Assembly: GCA_947489425.1 (NCBI GenBank)
Contig: CANLDL010000002.1
Location: 930,001 to 994,000, forward strand
Direction: 5' to 3'
DNA length: 64,000 nucleotides
From: an uncultured Pseudomonadales bacterium
GTDB lineage: Bacteria; Pseudomonadota; Gammaproteobacteria; Pseudomonadales; Cellvibrionaceae
The position numbers and the translations under genes were made by a program. Below, in pieces: positions 26,192-35,603 of this stretch. The notes beneath the pieces are model-generated. The model made no database searches, had not been told where the DNA came from, and saw only the letters and a program-made list of their open reading frames with translations. Within the stretch, counting starts at the first letter, position 1; each line of letters starts with the position of its first letter.

Positions 26192-26671
26192 TTATTTTTT
26201 ATCGAGGCGATATTCTTTATGGCAGGCTTTACAGGTTTTAGCAACAGCGGCAAAGGCAGGTTTAGCTTTGCTTAAATCACCTGCTTCAGCAACCTTGGCT
26301 AATTTTTCAGAGGCTTCGCTAAAGTCATTCATCTTGCTTTCAAAATCTGCGTAGTTATCCCAGATGCTTGCTTTAGAGCGAGAATTTTCCGATGGGCTTT
26401 TTAATTCAAAACCGTTAATGGGTAAATGGCTTAGCTTGGCAACAATTTTAGCGTTACGAGTAAATGCATCGGCATCATAATCTATTTTACCTTTGACCAT
26501 TCCCGCCATTGGCTTGAAATGCCAAAGAATCATTTTATAAGCTGACTTACGATAGTCGATGGATGCTTTTTGTTGTTTGGTATCTTCAGCGACACTGATT
26601 GAGGAGATTGCGACCAGAGCGCTAAGTAATGCTATTTTCAGTAGAGACTTTATTTTTATTGGCTGATTCAT
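26192..26671 (-). CDS. Cytochrome c' (periplasmic, c-type haem)
   Basis: 159 aa with a signal peptide (LLKIALLSALVAISSISVAED). The mature part is a four-helix bundle with the haem-attachment motif CKACH only 12 residues from the C-terminus, in AKTCKACHKEYR, the signature layout of cytochrome c'. Members bind NO or CO or protect against nitrosative stress; electron-transfer roles are also proposed. It is downstream of phoR on the same strand (50-bp gap). Confidence 0.9.
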   Translation of the reverse strand: MNQPIKIKSLLKIALLSALVAISSISVAEDTKQQKASIDYRKSAYKMILWHFKPMAGMVKGKIDYDADAFTRNAKIVAKLSHLPINGFELKSPSENSRSKASIWDNYADFESKMNDFSEASEKLAKVAEAGDLSKAKPAFAAVAKTCKACHKEYRLDKK

Positions 26672-26721
26672 AAAACACCTGTTTAGTTATTGAACGGCTG
26701 ATTGGTTATAATTTCTACATT

Positions 26722-28086
26722 TTATACTGCTTTAGAGTTTACGTTTGTACTGGTTTCAGAGATATTGTCGCTCTCTTTTACGCGCCTTTCAGGAAAAACG
26801 CAGGTAAATGTGCTTCCTTCTCCGTGAATACTACGTATTTGTAGGCGGCTATCATGGCGTAATAGTATGTGTTTAACAATAGCTAACCCTAGCCCTGTAC
26901 CACCTGTTTGAATCGATCGGCTAGAATCGACACGATAAAAACGCTCGGTTAGACGGCTGATATGTTGCTGGTCTATACCAATGCCGCTGTCTTTTACTTC
27001 TACGAGTAAATTGTTAGCAAGGTTTATCGATGCCATAACTTCAATGACTTTACCATCGGGTGAGTATTTAACGGCATTAGTCACTAGGTTAGAAAAAGCG
27101 CTATGCAGCTCTCTATCGTTAGCGAGTAAATACAGGTTTTTATCGCAAGTTAATATGATTTCGTGGCCCTGTGTACTAATGGCACGGGCTTCATCGCAGA
27201 TCATCTCCAGCAAAGGCTTTAGCTGCACATACTCTTGAGTTTTATTAACGCTATCGGTCTCTAGCTTGGAAAGCATGGTGAGGTCGTTAATCAGCGTTGT
27301 CATACGTAGAGATTGTTGACGCATTTGTTCTAGTGCTTTGGGGTAATGCTCGTCTTGTGATTGTTCAGGTAACTTGTCCTCAAGTACTTCTAAGTATCCC
27401 CGTATTACTGTGAGTGGCGTACGTAGCTCGTGGGTTACGTTGGCAACAAAATCTTTACGCATTTTTTCTAGTTTATAGATACGCGTAATATCACGTATGA
27501 CAAGTAGCGCTTCACCATCACCCACCGGAGTGAATTGAAACTCTAAGCTTATTTCTATATTTCTTGGTGAAGCCAGAGTTAAAGGGATATCGTATTTGCC
27601 TGACTCCAGATAATTAACGAAGTCTGGGTGGCGTACAAAATTAATAATCGAGCTGCCTATATCTCTAGGTTTTAGGTCGAGTAGTTCCTCTGTTGCTTCG
27701 TTCCACCAGCTTAAACCGTAGCTTGAATTCAGTAGTATAACGGCATCACTTAATGCAGAGGTAGTTGCAGTAATACGAGCGATGGTGGCTTTAAAACGTT
27801 TCTTTTCACGTATCTCGAGACGTTTACGGCGGCTGAGTAGATCAAAAATTTCTCCCCATAAGCCGTTAGCATCGGGGACTTCTTGGAGACGGTGATGCTT
27901 GAGCCACTTAAGTAAGCGACGCATATTAGCCAATTGATAGGCAATGTAGAGGAGTGCACCAGCAATGATGGTAAGCAGAACCTGCCCCAACAATAGCCCT
28001 ATAGCAACAGACAATAGCAAAAAACCAAGTAGCCGGTTTATTTCTGAATTAACACCATGTTGAGACAAGGGCGAGTCCCTTTGCAA
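26722..28086 (-). CDS. phoR: Phosphate regulon sensor kinase PhoR
   Basis: Inner-membrane histidine kinase, 454 aa. Two N-terminal hydrophobic segments (about 20-52) and a basic linker precede a PAS domain (about 105-200), then the H-box NVTHELRTPL with His219, the N-box FSNLVTNAVKYSP, and G-boxes DSGIGI and GGTGLGLAIVKH. The lack of a large periplasmic domain is typical: PhoR senses phosphate through PstSCAB-PhoU. It begins 29 bp after phoB in the same operon. Confidence 0.95.
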   Translation of the reverse strand: MQRDSPLSQHGVNSEINRLLGFLLLSVAIGLLLGQVLLTIIAGALLYIAYQLANMRRLLKWLKHHRLQEVPDANGLWGEIFDLLSRRKRLEIREKKRFKATIARITATTSALSDAVILLNSSYGLSWWNEATEELLDLKPRDIGSSIINFVRHPDFVNYLESGKYDIPLTLASPRNIEISLEFQFTPVGDGEALLVIRDITRIYKLEKMRKDFVANVTHELRTPLTVIRGYLEVLEDKLPEQSQDEHYPKALEQMRQQSLRMTTLINDLTMLSKLETDSVNKTQEYVQLKPLLEMICDEARAISTQGHEIILTCDKNLYLLANDRELHSAFSNLVTNAVKYSPDGKVIEVMASINLANNLLVEVKDSGIGIDQQHISRLTERFYRVDSSRSIQTGGTGLGLAIVKHILLRHDSRLQIRSIHGEGSTFTCVFPERRVKESDNISETSTNVNSKAV

Positions 28087-28115
28087 TTATATTTAAGGTA
28101 CAGTAAAGGTGTATT

Positions 28116-28838
28116 CTATGCTTTTATAGCTAGTTTCGTCGAGAACCGATAACCTGTTCCTCGCACTGTTTGAATAAATCGATCGTAGTTTTCTATTTGT
28201 AATACTTTACGCAAACGTCGAATGTGTACATCAACAGTGCGTTCTTCTACATATACGTTGCCGCCCCAAACATGGTCTAGCAGTTGGCTGCGCGTATAGA
28301 CGCGATCTTGGTGGGTTAGAAAAAACTCCAATAAGCGATATTCTGTAGGCCCCATCTGGATTGCCTGATCGTTAATGGTAACCACATGGCTGATAGGGTC
28401 CATGCATAAGTCTTCGATCATTATTGGCTCTTCAATGCCCGCAGTATTAGTACGTCGAAGCACAGCTTTTAGTCGAGCAACGAGTTCTCTTGGTGAAAAT
28501 GGCTTAGTAATATAATCGTCTGCGCCGACTTCAAGGCCCTGAATCTTATTGTCTTCCTCGCCTTTTGCCGTCAGCATAATGATGGGTATAGATTGGGTAA
28601 GTTCGTCTTTCTTTAGGCGTCTGGCAAGCTCAATACCGCTGGTTACGGGCAGCATCCAGTCGAGTAAGATTAGATTGGGTTTTTCATCTACGATAATTGA
28701 GTGGGCTTTTTGGGCGTCTTCCGCCTCGAGGCATCGATAATCCGCCATCTCTAAGGCTACACGCAACATATCCCTAATAGGCGCTTCATCGTCAACAATT
28801 AAAATCGTTTTACTCTGATTACTATTATCTACATTCAT
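28116..28838 (-). CDS. phoB: Phosphate regulon response regulator PhoB
   Basis: OmpR-family regulator, 240 aa. The receiver has Asp60 (LILLDWMLP) with DD at 16-17 and the MLTAKGEE and KPFSPREL motifs; the C-terminal winged helix includes RVYTRSQLLDHVWGGNVYVEERTVDVHIRRLRK. It binds Pho boxes; one lies just upstream of this gene, so it is autoregulated. ubiA lies 88 bp upstream on the same strand, the order seen in Pseudomonas. Confidence 0.96.
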   Translation of the reverse strand: MNVDNSNQSKTILIVDDEAPIRDMLRVALEMADYRCLEAEDAQKAHSIIVDEKPNLILLDWMLPVTSGIELARRLKKDELTQSIPIIMLTAKGEEDNKIQGLEVGADDYITKPFSPRELVARLKAVLRRTNTAGIEEPIMIEDLCMDPISHVVTINDQAIQMGPTEYRLLEFFLTHQDRVYTRSQLLDHVWGGNVYVEERTVDVHIRRLRKVLQIENYDRFIQTVRGTGYRFSTKLAIKA

Positions 28839-28887
28839 TTCTCAGTCCATAGCGCTAATGCTTATGATGACTATTAAATAACGATTG

Positions 28888-28906
28888 TATGACAATTATA
28901 TGACAG
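28888..28906 (-). promoter_or_regulatory. Pho box upstream of phoB
   Basis: Read on the minus strand: CTGTCATATAATTGTCATA, nearly the ideal PhoB consensus. A minus-10-like TATTTA/TTTAAT follows after 9-10 bp. The phoB start codon is ~50 bp downstream. Confidence 0.9.
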
Positions 28907-28926
28907 AAGAATATAACACTCTTAAT

Positions 28927-29805
28927 TTATGCGTTGATTAATAGATAGCTTGCTGCAATACCCAAAAAGATAACGCTTCCTAGCCAGTTATTGTTGAGAA
29001 ATGCTTTAAAGAAAAGTTGAGTTTGTTTACGGCTGATCAGTATTTGTTGATAAACCATTAATACCGCTGCACCCATCACGCAGAGGTAGTAAATATCACC
29101 GAGCTCAAAGCGTTGTCCTATTAAAACAAAGCCAAGCAGAGTGAGTACTTGCAAACTCCCAGTAATAATTAATTCATTGCCTTCAAATAAAATTGCCGTT
29201 GATTTAACGCCAATTCTCTTATCAAATTCGCGATCGACCATGCCATAAAAGGTATCGTAAACTACCGTCCACAATAGATTTGTGCAGTAAATGACGATAA
29301 CCAGAGGGTCCAAGGTATTGTTAGTGGCAGCAAATGCCATAGGGATACTCATCGAAAATGCAGCACCTAAAACAACCTGAGGCAGGTGTGTGTAGCGTTT
29401 CATAAAGGGGTAGGCGCTTGCGAGTAAGACAGCAATAAAGGATAGCCCAATCGTTAGTAGGTTTGTCAGCAATACCAGCCCAAAAGCGAGTACCAGTAAC
29501 GCTAGAAATGTGACCTTTGCTTGAGTGAGTGTTAAGGTACCTGAGGTTAATGGGCGTGTATTGGTTCGGGCGACATGTCTGTCGATATCGCGATCGGCAA
29601 TATCATTGATAACGCACCCTGCAGCACGCATGACAATAACCCCAAGAGTAAATATGATGAATAAGCCAGTGTTTGGGATTCCCTCGGCTGCCAACCATAA
29701 TGCCCACCAAGTTGGCCAAAGCAATAGTAGGGTTCCAATAGGGCGATGAAAGCGCATTAACTCCCAATAGGGCTTAGCGGCTTTTATAAATGTAGGTGGT
29801 AGCAT
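28927..29805 (-). CDS. ubiA: 4-hydroxybenzoate octaprenyltransferase UbiA
   Basis: Membrane prenyltransferase of ubiquinone synthesis, ~292 aa, with about nine helices. The first Asp-rich motif is NDIADRDIDRHVARTNTRPL and the second is DTFYGMVDREFDKRIGVKST. HRPIGTLLLLWPTWWALW opens the first helix. ATG 29805 gives the usual ~20 residues before this motif; an upstream ATG at 29850 is possible. It follows ubiC, which makes its substrate. Confidence 0.94.
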   Translation of the reverse strand: MLPPTFIKAAKPYWELMRFHRPIGTLLLLWPTWWALWLAAEGIPNTGLFIIFTLGVIVMRAAGCVINDIADRDIDRHVARTNTRPLTSGTLTLTQAKVTFLALLVLAFGLVLLTNLLTIGLSFIAVLLASAYPFMKRYTHLPQVVLGAAFSMSIPMAFAATNNTLDPLVIVIYCTNLLWTVVYDTFYGMVDREFDKRIGVKSTAILFEGNELIITGSLQVLTLLGFVLIGQRFELGDIYYLCVMGAAVLMVYQQILISRKQTQLFFKAFLNNNWLGSVIFLGIAASYLLINA

Positions 29806-29921
29806 AGGTTTATATAATAATGTATGAGTATAGACAGCTATTGCGATCATACTACGAAATACATAGCTTGAATAAAGTTATTGAGGCTTGTTTGTACCTA
29901 ATGTATTTAAGGAACCTCTAA

Positions 29922-30587
29922 TTAACAATATAGATTTGGTAAGAATATCTCGCACACCAGTAGAGGTTTATTTCGAAGGAAAAATAGTGATCGACGCCCC
30001 CAGCATTGTTGGAGTGCAGCTTTATTCACTGATTTAATTTTTCCAGGTGGGCGTACAGCTTTTGCAGGGAGAGAATTGCTTCCAATCATTGCCACTTCTA
30101 GCTCGCCTCGGCGCATTGTTGGATCGGCAAATAGTGCACCACCTAAAGGACGATTTCCTAGATAATAGAGTCTACGCAAAGGGCCTTTTAGAGTTGATAG
30201 GGGCATGATTGTGCGAGCATAGACTAAAGGCGTCTCAGCACCATAAAGAATGACTTCGCGAACAACAGCGTATTGATGGTGTTTTAATTTTAAAGCTTTA
30301 TATTCAGAGAAACGTGCACGTTTAATACGTTGATCAATCACCTCAACACGTAATTGATTGTTTGAATAATCAATAAGCTTTTTAGTTAATGAGTCTGGGT
30401 CAAATAACCATTGCTTGAGCTCACTCGACAGTTGTCGATGCTTAAAGGAGGCTGGTTGCCATTTTGGGCCGCGACCGACCCCGTAATTGGGTATGCACGG
30501 AGTGGCTTGTATAGTAGCCGCTGCTTCAGGGTCGTTATTTGTAAGACATTCTGATTGAGAATGGCCTTGTTTGAAAGTATTTATCAA
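29922..30587 (-). CDS. ubiC: Chorismate lyase UbiC
   Basis: Converts chorismate to 4-hydroxybenzoate and pyruvate, the first step of ubiquinone ring synthesis. Active-site segments are VREVILYG (arginine), LGNRPLGGALF (leucine/glycine) and CEIFLPNLY with the catalytic glutamate; WGRRSLFF is the usual companion. At 221 aa it is longer than E. coli UbiC (165 aa): about 40 extra N-terminal residues come from the TTG start at 30587, which has AAGG six bases upstream. A shorter form from an internal start cannot be excluded. It is 72 bp upstream of ubiA's longest possible start. Confidence 0.9.
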   Translation of the reverse strand: MINTFKQGHSQSECLTNNDPEAAATIQATPCIPNYGVGRGPKWQPASFKHRQLSSELKQWLFDPDSLTKKLIDYSNNQLRVEVIDQRIKRARFSEYKALKLKHHQYAVVREVILYGAETPLVYARTIMPLSTLKGPLRRLYYLGNRPLGGALFADPTMRRGELEVAMIGSNSLPAKAVRPPGKIKSVNKAALQQCWGRRSLFFLRNKPLLVCEIFLPNLYC

Positions 30588-30610
30588 AGTAAACCTTGTT
30601 CAGTAAACAT

Positions 30611-30646
30611 GAAAAAGCCACTCTTATGTACCTAAGTGGCTTTTAA
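30611..30646 (-). terminator. Terminator of the YbaK-HDOD gene
   Basis: 10-bp stem AAAAGCCACT (30613-30622) / AGTGGCTTTT (30635-30644). Read on the minus strand it is followed by TTTTTC-like bases, 43 bp after the YbaK-HDOD gene and before ubiC. Confidence 0.85.
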
Positions 30647-30686
30647 CGACAATATCTTGAACAGGCTATTCTATAGGATTGCGCGG

Positions 30687-32084
30687 CTAGCCGCTCATTT
30701 GTTTAGCAATAATTTTAAGCTCTTCGCTTGCATCCATTAAATTAGTAATGGCTTCTTCTGCTGAGCTACGATCTATTTGTAGTTTATCGAATAAAGAGTC
30801 TGGAAGAGGGTCACTATTTGTCCCCATCGTTAACCCACGCTCTTGTAGTAGTTTGGTGGCTAAATAAAGTAACAAAGAATATTCCCAGTTTTCGCCGTCA
30901 TAGTCTGGGTTACTCTGATGGCGAAGTGCATGACAAACAGTATCGGGCATATTCCAAAAGCCCATTAACCAACTTGCCAGTTGGTTTCTATCAACGCCAA
31001 CAATGTGTCTCTCTGTCGCTTGAAAAGACGATTGAGGGTTGGCATCAATGTGCTCGCAGATAGTTTTAAATTGGCTATTAAAGACTTCAGAGATCACTAA
31101 ATAGCCAAAATTGTTGAGCAGACCAGCGAGATAGGCTGTACCAAAATTAGGGCGGCTTTTGCGAGGTATACAGGTCACCAAGGCCTCCGCGGCGGCGGCA
31201 ACATAAACCGATTGCTCAAAATATGGCATACATCCGTAAGGCCCAATTTTTGGCATCTTTAAGGTATTGCCCAGTGATAAACCTAAAGCTAGGTTGAGTA
31301 CCATATCAAAGCCTAGTACTCGCACAATGGCATCGTGGATCGATTTAATAGAGCCTGGTGCTGAGTAGTAAGGTGATGCAGCCCAGCTAACCACCTGTGC
31401 TGAAAGACTGGCATCGAGTTCTATAATATCGGTTAGATCACCAATATCGGCATCTGGGTTGGTGCGTAGAGTAATAATCTTTTGTGCTGTTGCTGGCAAT
31501 GGAGGAAATTCAAGTGTCTCTTCCAAGCGTTGCTTGATTCGCAATTCAGTAAATAGGTTCACGCTATGCTCAATGGATTTTCTATCATCTTCGGGATTTA
31601 ATGGTGCTTCTAGCTGGGATAATGATCTAGCAATCACACTGATTTTTGCATCGCCAATAAGCTCTCGAAAATTGACTTGTTCAAGTTGAACGTACTGCTG
31701 GCTAACGCCTACATCCAGATAAATTGTATCGTAAGAAAGCAAACTCTTATCCACAATAGTGGGTAGATTATTGAGGCCAGGCAATGCGGGTATAGCACTT
31801 AGCCTAGCAGATTTCATATACTTATTAATTTCTTCACTCGTTAGCGCTACGTGTTTGCTGTTAAACACAGCATCGATTTTCGCTATGTCTAAAAGGGTGT
31901 CGTTGCGGCTAATAGCGATAACTTTATCGTTGCTTTCATTCTTAAGTAGTACGGCGCGTACCACATTGTAAGGTCTCAACTCGACCACATCCTGTTGAGG
32001 CTTGGCATCTCTACCCACTGTATTATTGGTCAGTGAATAAGGCACATTAGAGTCTGCAAGCAAACGTTCGATATTGGACTGCAT
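30687..32084 (-). CDS. YbaK-like domain fused to an HDOD domain
   Basis: 465 aa from ATG 32084 (AGGAG 11 nt upstream). Residues ~1-150 resemble the YbaK/ProX aminoacyl-tRNA deacylase fold (NIERLLADSNVPY, VVRAVLLKN, ALTSEEINKYM). Residues ~190-390 are an HDOD domain (FPPLPATAQKIITLRTNPDADIGDLTDIIELDASLSAQVVSWA), a non-enzymatic relative of HD phosphohydrolases found in signalling proteins. Whether the YbaK part still edits tRNA is unknown; it may bind a nucleotide or tRNA ligand. An in-frame ATG 27 codons upstream gives an alternative N-terminus. Confidence 0.85.
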   Translation of the reverse strand: MQSNIERLLADSNVPYSLTNNTVGRDAKPQQDVVELRPYNVVRAVLLKNESNDKVIAISRNDTLLDIAKIDAVFNSKHVALTSEEINKYMKSARLSAIPALPGLNNLPTIVDKSLLSYDTIYLDVGVSQQYVQLEQVNFRELIGDAKISVIARSLSQLEAPLNPEDDRKSIEHSVNLFTELRIKQRLEETLEFPPLPATAQKIITLRTNPDADIGDLTDIIELDASLSAQVVSWAASPYYSAPGSIKSIHDAIVRVLGFDMVLNLALGLSLGNTLKMPKIGPYGCMPYFEQSVYVAAAAEALVTCIPRKSRPNFGTAYLAGLLNNFGYLVISEVFNSQFKTICEHIDANPQSSFQATERHIVGVDRNQLASWLMGFWNMPDTVCHALRHQSNPDYDGENWEYSLLLYLATKLLQERGLTMGTNSDPLPDSLFDKLQIDRSSAEEAITNLMDASEELKIIAKQMSG

Positions 32085-32329
32085 AAATACAATAGCTCCT
32101 AAGCTCGGTTCGCCTTGATAAGGTAAACCAACTAATAATTTGATAGGGTCGAAGAGAGTTATCAAACAACCACTTAATATTAGTGTAGTTCAAAAAATCA
32201 GGCTGTGAGAAAAGAAAAAGTAGATTTTTCTATGGCTGTTGCTGCAGTGCTAATGATGGCTAATTACTAGCCAGTTAAGGTGACTTGTAATGGATAGCTA
32301 CGGTGGTTATTTTTATTGAGGTGGCTAGC

Positions 32330-34429
32330 CTAGGCTTCGGCAAATTGCTCACTTACACCTATCCAACGCTGGATTAATTGCTCGCATGTTTGCGGGTGGG
32401 TATTAATTAATAATTTAGCCTGTTGGTTGAGTGCAGGTATTAGGTACTGGTCACGTCGCAAATCAGCTAATTTAAAACTGATATCACCTGTCTGGCGTGT
32501 ACCGAGTACTTCACCAGGACCTCTCAGTTTTAAGTCGATTTCGGCAATTTTAAAACCATCATTAGTCTCGCGCATGGCCTGCAAGCGCTCCTTGCCATTA
32601 TTGGACAAGCTCTCACCGTAAAGCAGTACGCAGTGGCTAGCCACGCTCCCTCGGCCGACTCGACCACGTAACTGATGCAACTGAGCAAGTCCTAAGCGTT
32701 CAGGGTTTTCTATAATCATTAGGCTAGCATTAGGTACATCAACCCCCACTTCAATGACTGTTGTGGCAACAAGTAGGTGAGTATCACCCTTTTTAAAGCT
32801 CGCCATAATCGATTCTTTTTCGGCGGGCTTTAGACGGCCATGAATTAAACCAACACGCAGGTCGGGTAACTGTTCTTGTAGGCTTTCGGCAGTATCTTCT
32901 GCTGCCTCTGCCGACAGTGTTTCTGATTGTTCTATGAGAGTGCAAACCCAATAGGCTTGGCGGTTCTCGGAGCAGGCGTAGCGTATTCTCTCGATGATTT
33001 CAGGCCTGCGCTTTTGGCTAATGACAACAGTTTCTATAGCTTGGCGGCCTTTGGGTAGCTCATCAATCACTGAATAATCTAAATCAGCATAAGCACTCAT
33101 TGCCAGCGTGCGTGGTATGGGGGTGGCAGTCATAATCAATTGATGAGGCTTGAATGTATTGTCTAAACCTTTATCTCGTAACTCTAAGCGTTGTTGTACA
33201 CCAAAGCGATGTTGCTCGTCGATAATCACTAATGCGAGTCGATCAAAGCGAACGCTTTCTTGAAATAAAGCATGAGTGCCCACCACCATAGCAGCACTGC
33301 CGTCTTCAATAGCGGCGGTTTGCTCACGTCGATGGGCGACTTTTTGTTTCCCGCTGAGTGAGACGACTTTTATACCCAATGGCGCAAACCAAGCATCAAA
33401 GCATGCTCTATGTTGCTCGGCTAAAATATCTGTAGGTGCCATGAGAGCAACTTGTTTATTGGCGCTGATGGCATTGAGTGCGGTGACTGCAGCAACAATG
33501 GTTTTTCCTGCACCCACATCGCCCTGAAGTAGCCGCATCATTGGTGTATTTCTCGATAAATCCCCCTCTATCTCTTGGCATACTCGCTGTTGTGCATTGG
33601 TTAACTCAAAGCTAAGGGATTGAATAAACTTTTTCTTATGCTCATCTCTACCTAATAAGGGCTGCGCTTGATATTGCAAGCGTTGCTCGCGCAGGCGTAA
33701 CAAGCTCAATTGGTAAGCGGTTAGTTCTTCGATAATAAGCTGTTGTTGGTAGGGGTGTTCGCCCTCTATAAGCTCATCAACATCGGTTGTGTTAGTGGGA
33801 AAGTGTAAAAAATAAAGCTTTTCTAACAAGGGCTTGTTGTCGGCTTTTGTATGGCTGTGATGGCTTAATTCAGTTGATAAATCGGGCAGCATTTGCGGTT
33901 TGGCAATGCTAAAAGCTTGTTCGATGAGTTGGCGTAATCGAGGTTGCGTAATGCCATCAGTTGTATGGTAGGCCGGTGTTAATGTTTGCTCAAGTGGAGG
34001 TATTGCTTCCCCAAATATCTGGTACTCGGGGTGATACATTTCAAGCCCGGAGGAGCCTGGACGTGCATCGCCAAAGCAGCGAATAGAGCAACCTTTAATA
34101 AATGCATTTTTTTGGGAGGCTGAAAAATGGTAAAAACGTAAGTTAATGGAGCCTGTATCGTCTTGAACTCTACACAATAGACTGCGTCGCTTACCGTAAA
34201 CGACGTTAGCACTTCTAACTTCTCCTTGAATCACCGCTGTTTGATTAGCTTGTAGCCTGCCCAGTGGTGTAATTCTCGTTCTATCAACGTAGCGATAAGG
34301 TAGGTGAAAAAGAAGGTCTTGTAGGCTAAAAATATGTAGTTTTTCAAGACGCAAGGCAAGTTGTTTGCCCACGCCTTTTAGGCGAGTTACTTCATGTTGG
34401 TGGAGCAATAGGGGGGCTTTCTCTACCAC
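32330..34429 (-). CDS. recG: ATP-dependent DNA helicase RecG
   Basis: Fork-reversal and branch-migration helicase, 699 aa, typical length. The N-terminal wedge/OB domain (RYVDRTRITPLG) is followed by Walker A GDVGAGKTIVA, DExH-box IDEQHRFGVQQR, MTATPIPRTL, and motif VI LHQLRGRVGRG. The GTG start has only a weak ribosome-binding site and lies 28 bp after oxyR, consistent with an oxyR-recG operon as in Pseudomonas aeruginosa. Confidence 0.96.
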   Translation of the reverse strand: MVEKAPLLLHQHEVTRLKGVGKQLALRLEKLHIFSLQDLLFHLPYRYVDRTRITPLGRLQANQTAVIQGEVRSANVVYGKRRSLLCRVQDDTGSINLRFYHFSASQKNAFIKGCSIRCFGDARPGSSGLEMYHPEYQIFGEAIPPLEQTLTPAYHTTDGITQPRLRQLIEQAFSIAKPQMLPDLSTELSHHSHTKADNKPLLEKLYFLHFPTNTTDVDELIEGEHPYQQQLIIEELTAYQLSLLRLREQRLQYQAQPLLGRDEHKKKFIQSLSFELTNAQQRVCQEIEGDLSRNTPMMRLLQGDVGAGKTIVAAVTALNAISANKQVALMAPTDILAEQHRACFDAWFAPLGIKVVSLSGKQKVAHRREQTAAIEDGSAAMVVGTHALFQESVRFDRLALVIIDEQHRFGVQQRLELRDKGLDNTFKPHQLIMTATPIPRTLAMSAYADLDYSVIDELPKGRQAIETVVISQKRRPEIIERIRYACSENRQAYWVCTLIEQSETLSAEAAEDTAESLQEQLPDLRVGLIHGRLKPAEKESIMASFKKGDTHLLVATTVIEVGVDVPNASLMIIENPERLGLAQLHQLRGRVGRGSVASHCVLLYGESLSNNGKERLQAMRETNDGFKIAEIDLKLRGPGEVLGTRQTGDISFKLADLRRDQYLIPALNQQAKLLINTHPQTCEQLIQRWIGVSEQFAEA

Positions 34430-34457
34430 GTTTTCTAGTCTTTATTAGCTAACAAAG

Positions 34458-35360
34458 TTATGTGGCTTTTTGACCTTTAAAAATGGCTTCGCGCAATGCA
34501 TCAATCGCTTTATGCCTTGGAAAGCTCGCTCGCCACGCAAGCGCAACGGTACGTGATGCATTGGTATCAGCAAGGGGGCGAGTTACCAGTGCATCTTCTT
34601 CGTAACGGCTAATAGCAGCAGATTCTGGCAGTACAGTAATACCAATGCCTGAGGCAACCATATGTCTTAGTGTCTCTAGCGAGCTACCCTCTGCTGTTGC
34701 CGTAACATCGTCCGCTGACTTCGTCTGAATATTGGGGCAAGCTTCGATGATTTGGTCACGAAAACAATGACCAGGCCCTAATAGCATGACGTTTTCATTG
34801 GCAAGGTCAGCAGAGCTGATACTCTCTTGTGCAGCTAAGTGGTGCTTGGCAGGTAGAGAAACTACAAACGGTTCTTCGTAGAGTTTTTGCGTAACAACAT
34901 CGGCCTCGGTAAAGGGTAGTGCGACGATAATGACATCTAAGTCGCCTTTGCGTAGGCGTTGACGCAAGGTAGCAGTGTAACCCTCTTCAACGTAGAGTGG
35001 CATATCGGGAGCTAGCTCTTGCAGGTGAGGAATAAACTTAGGAAAAAGATAAGGACCAATGGTAAAAATAGCGCCGACCTTAAGTGGGCTGCCAAGTTGG
35101 TCTTTACCAATAATAGCGATATCTTTAATCGCTGAGGCTTGCTCAAGTACTCTCTGAGCCTGAGCGACAATTTGCTCGCCCATAGGTGTTGGGCTGACGC
35201 GTGTTTTTGAACGCTCAAATAGAGCGATATCCAGCTCATCCTCTAACTTTTTAACTGCAACACTTAGTGTCGGTTGAGAAACATTGCAGCGATCGGCCGC
35301 GCGCCCAAAATGTTCTTCTTGGGAAAGCGTCACTATATAGCGTAGTTCCGTTAGAGTCAT
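34458..35360 (-). CDS. oxyR: Peroxide-responsive regulator OxyR
   Basis: LysR-type regulator, 300 aa from ATG 35360 (AAGAG 7 nt upstream). The helix-turn-helix is HFGRAADRCNVSQPTLSVAVKKLE. The redox pair falls exactly at Cys199 and Cys208 in GHCFRDQIIEACP, the same numbers as E. coli OxyR, so disulfide sensing of peroxide is expected. It is the first gene of oxyR-recG. No convincing OxyR site was found in the 234-bp gap to recQ. Confidence 0.95.
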   Translation of the reverse strand: MTLTELRYIVTLSQEEHFGRAADRCNVSQPTLSVAVKKLEDELDIALFERSKTRVSPTPMGEQIVAQAQRVLEQASAIKDIAIIGKDQLGSPLKVGAIFTIGPYLFPKFIPHLQELAPDMPLYVEEGYTATLRQRLRKGDLDVIIVALPFTEADVVTQKLYEEPFVVSLPAKHHLAAQESISSADLANENVMLLGPGHCFRDQIIEACPNIQTKSADDVTATAEGSSLETLRHMVASGIGITVLPESAAISRYEEDALVTRPLADTNASRTVALAWRASFPRHKAIDALREAIFKGQKAT

Positions 35361-35603
35361 AAGTATCTCTTTATCGTTAGTATGATAGTTTTTATTAATT
35401 ACAAATTGAGTGCTCATCTTCCAATAAGACAGCCCTTTTGTAAAGTATATTGGGTATCATCGCCGATTATAGGGCTTATATTTAAGAAAAAAACTATATA
35501 AGTAGCATTGTTATTTTCTATCACTATATTCAAGTGCGAATGATTTATAATTAATTCTTGGTATTCAATATTTGTCCCCTTTTCAGACACCATAGTGCCC
35601 TTT

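Noticed and set aside
35361..35594. Possible OxyR binding site between oxyR and recQ
   Set aside because: ATAG/CTAT-like tetrads are present but do not keep the 7-bp spacing of the OxyR consensus.
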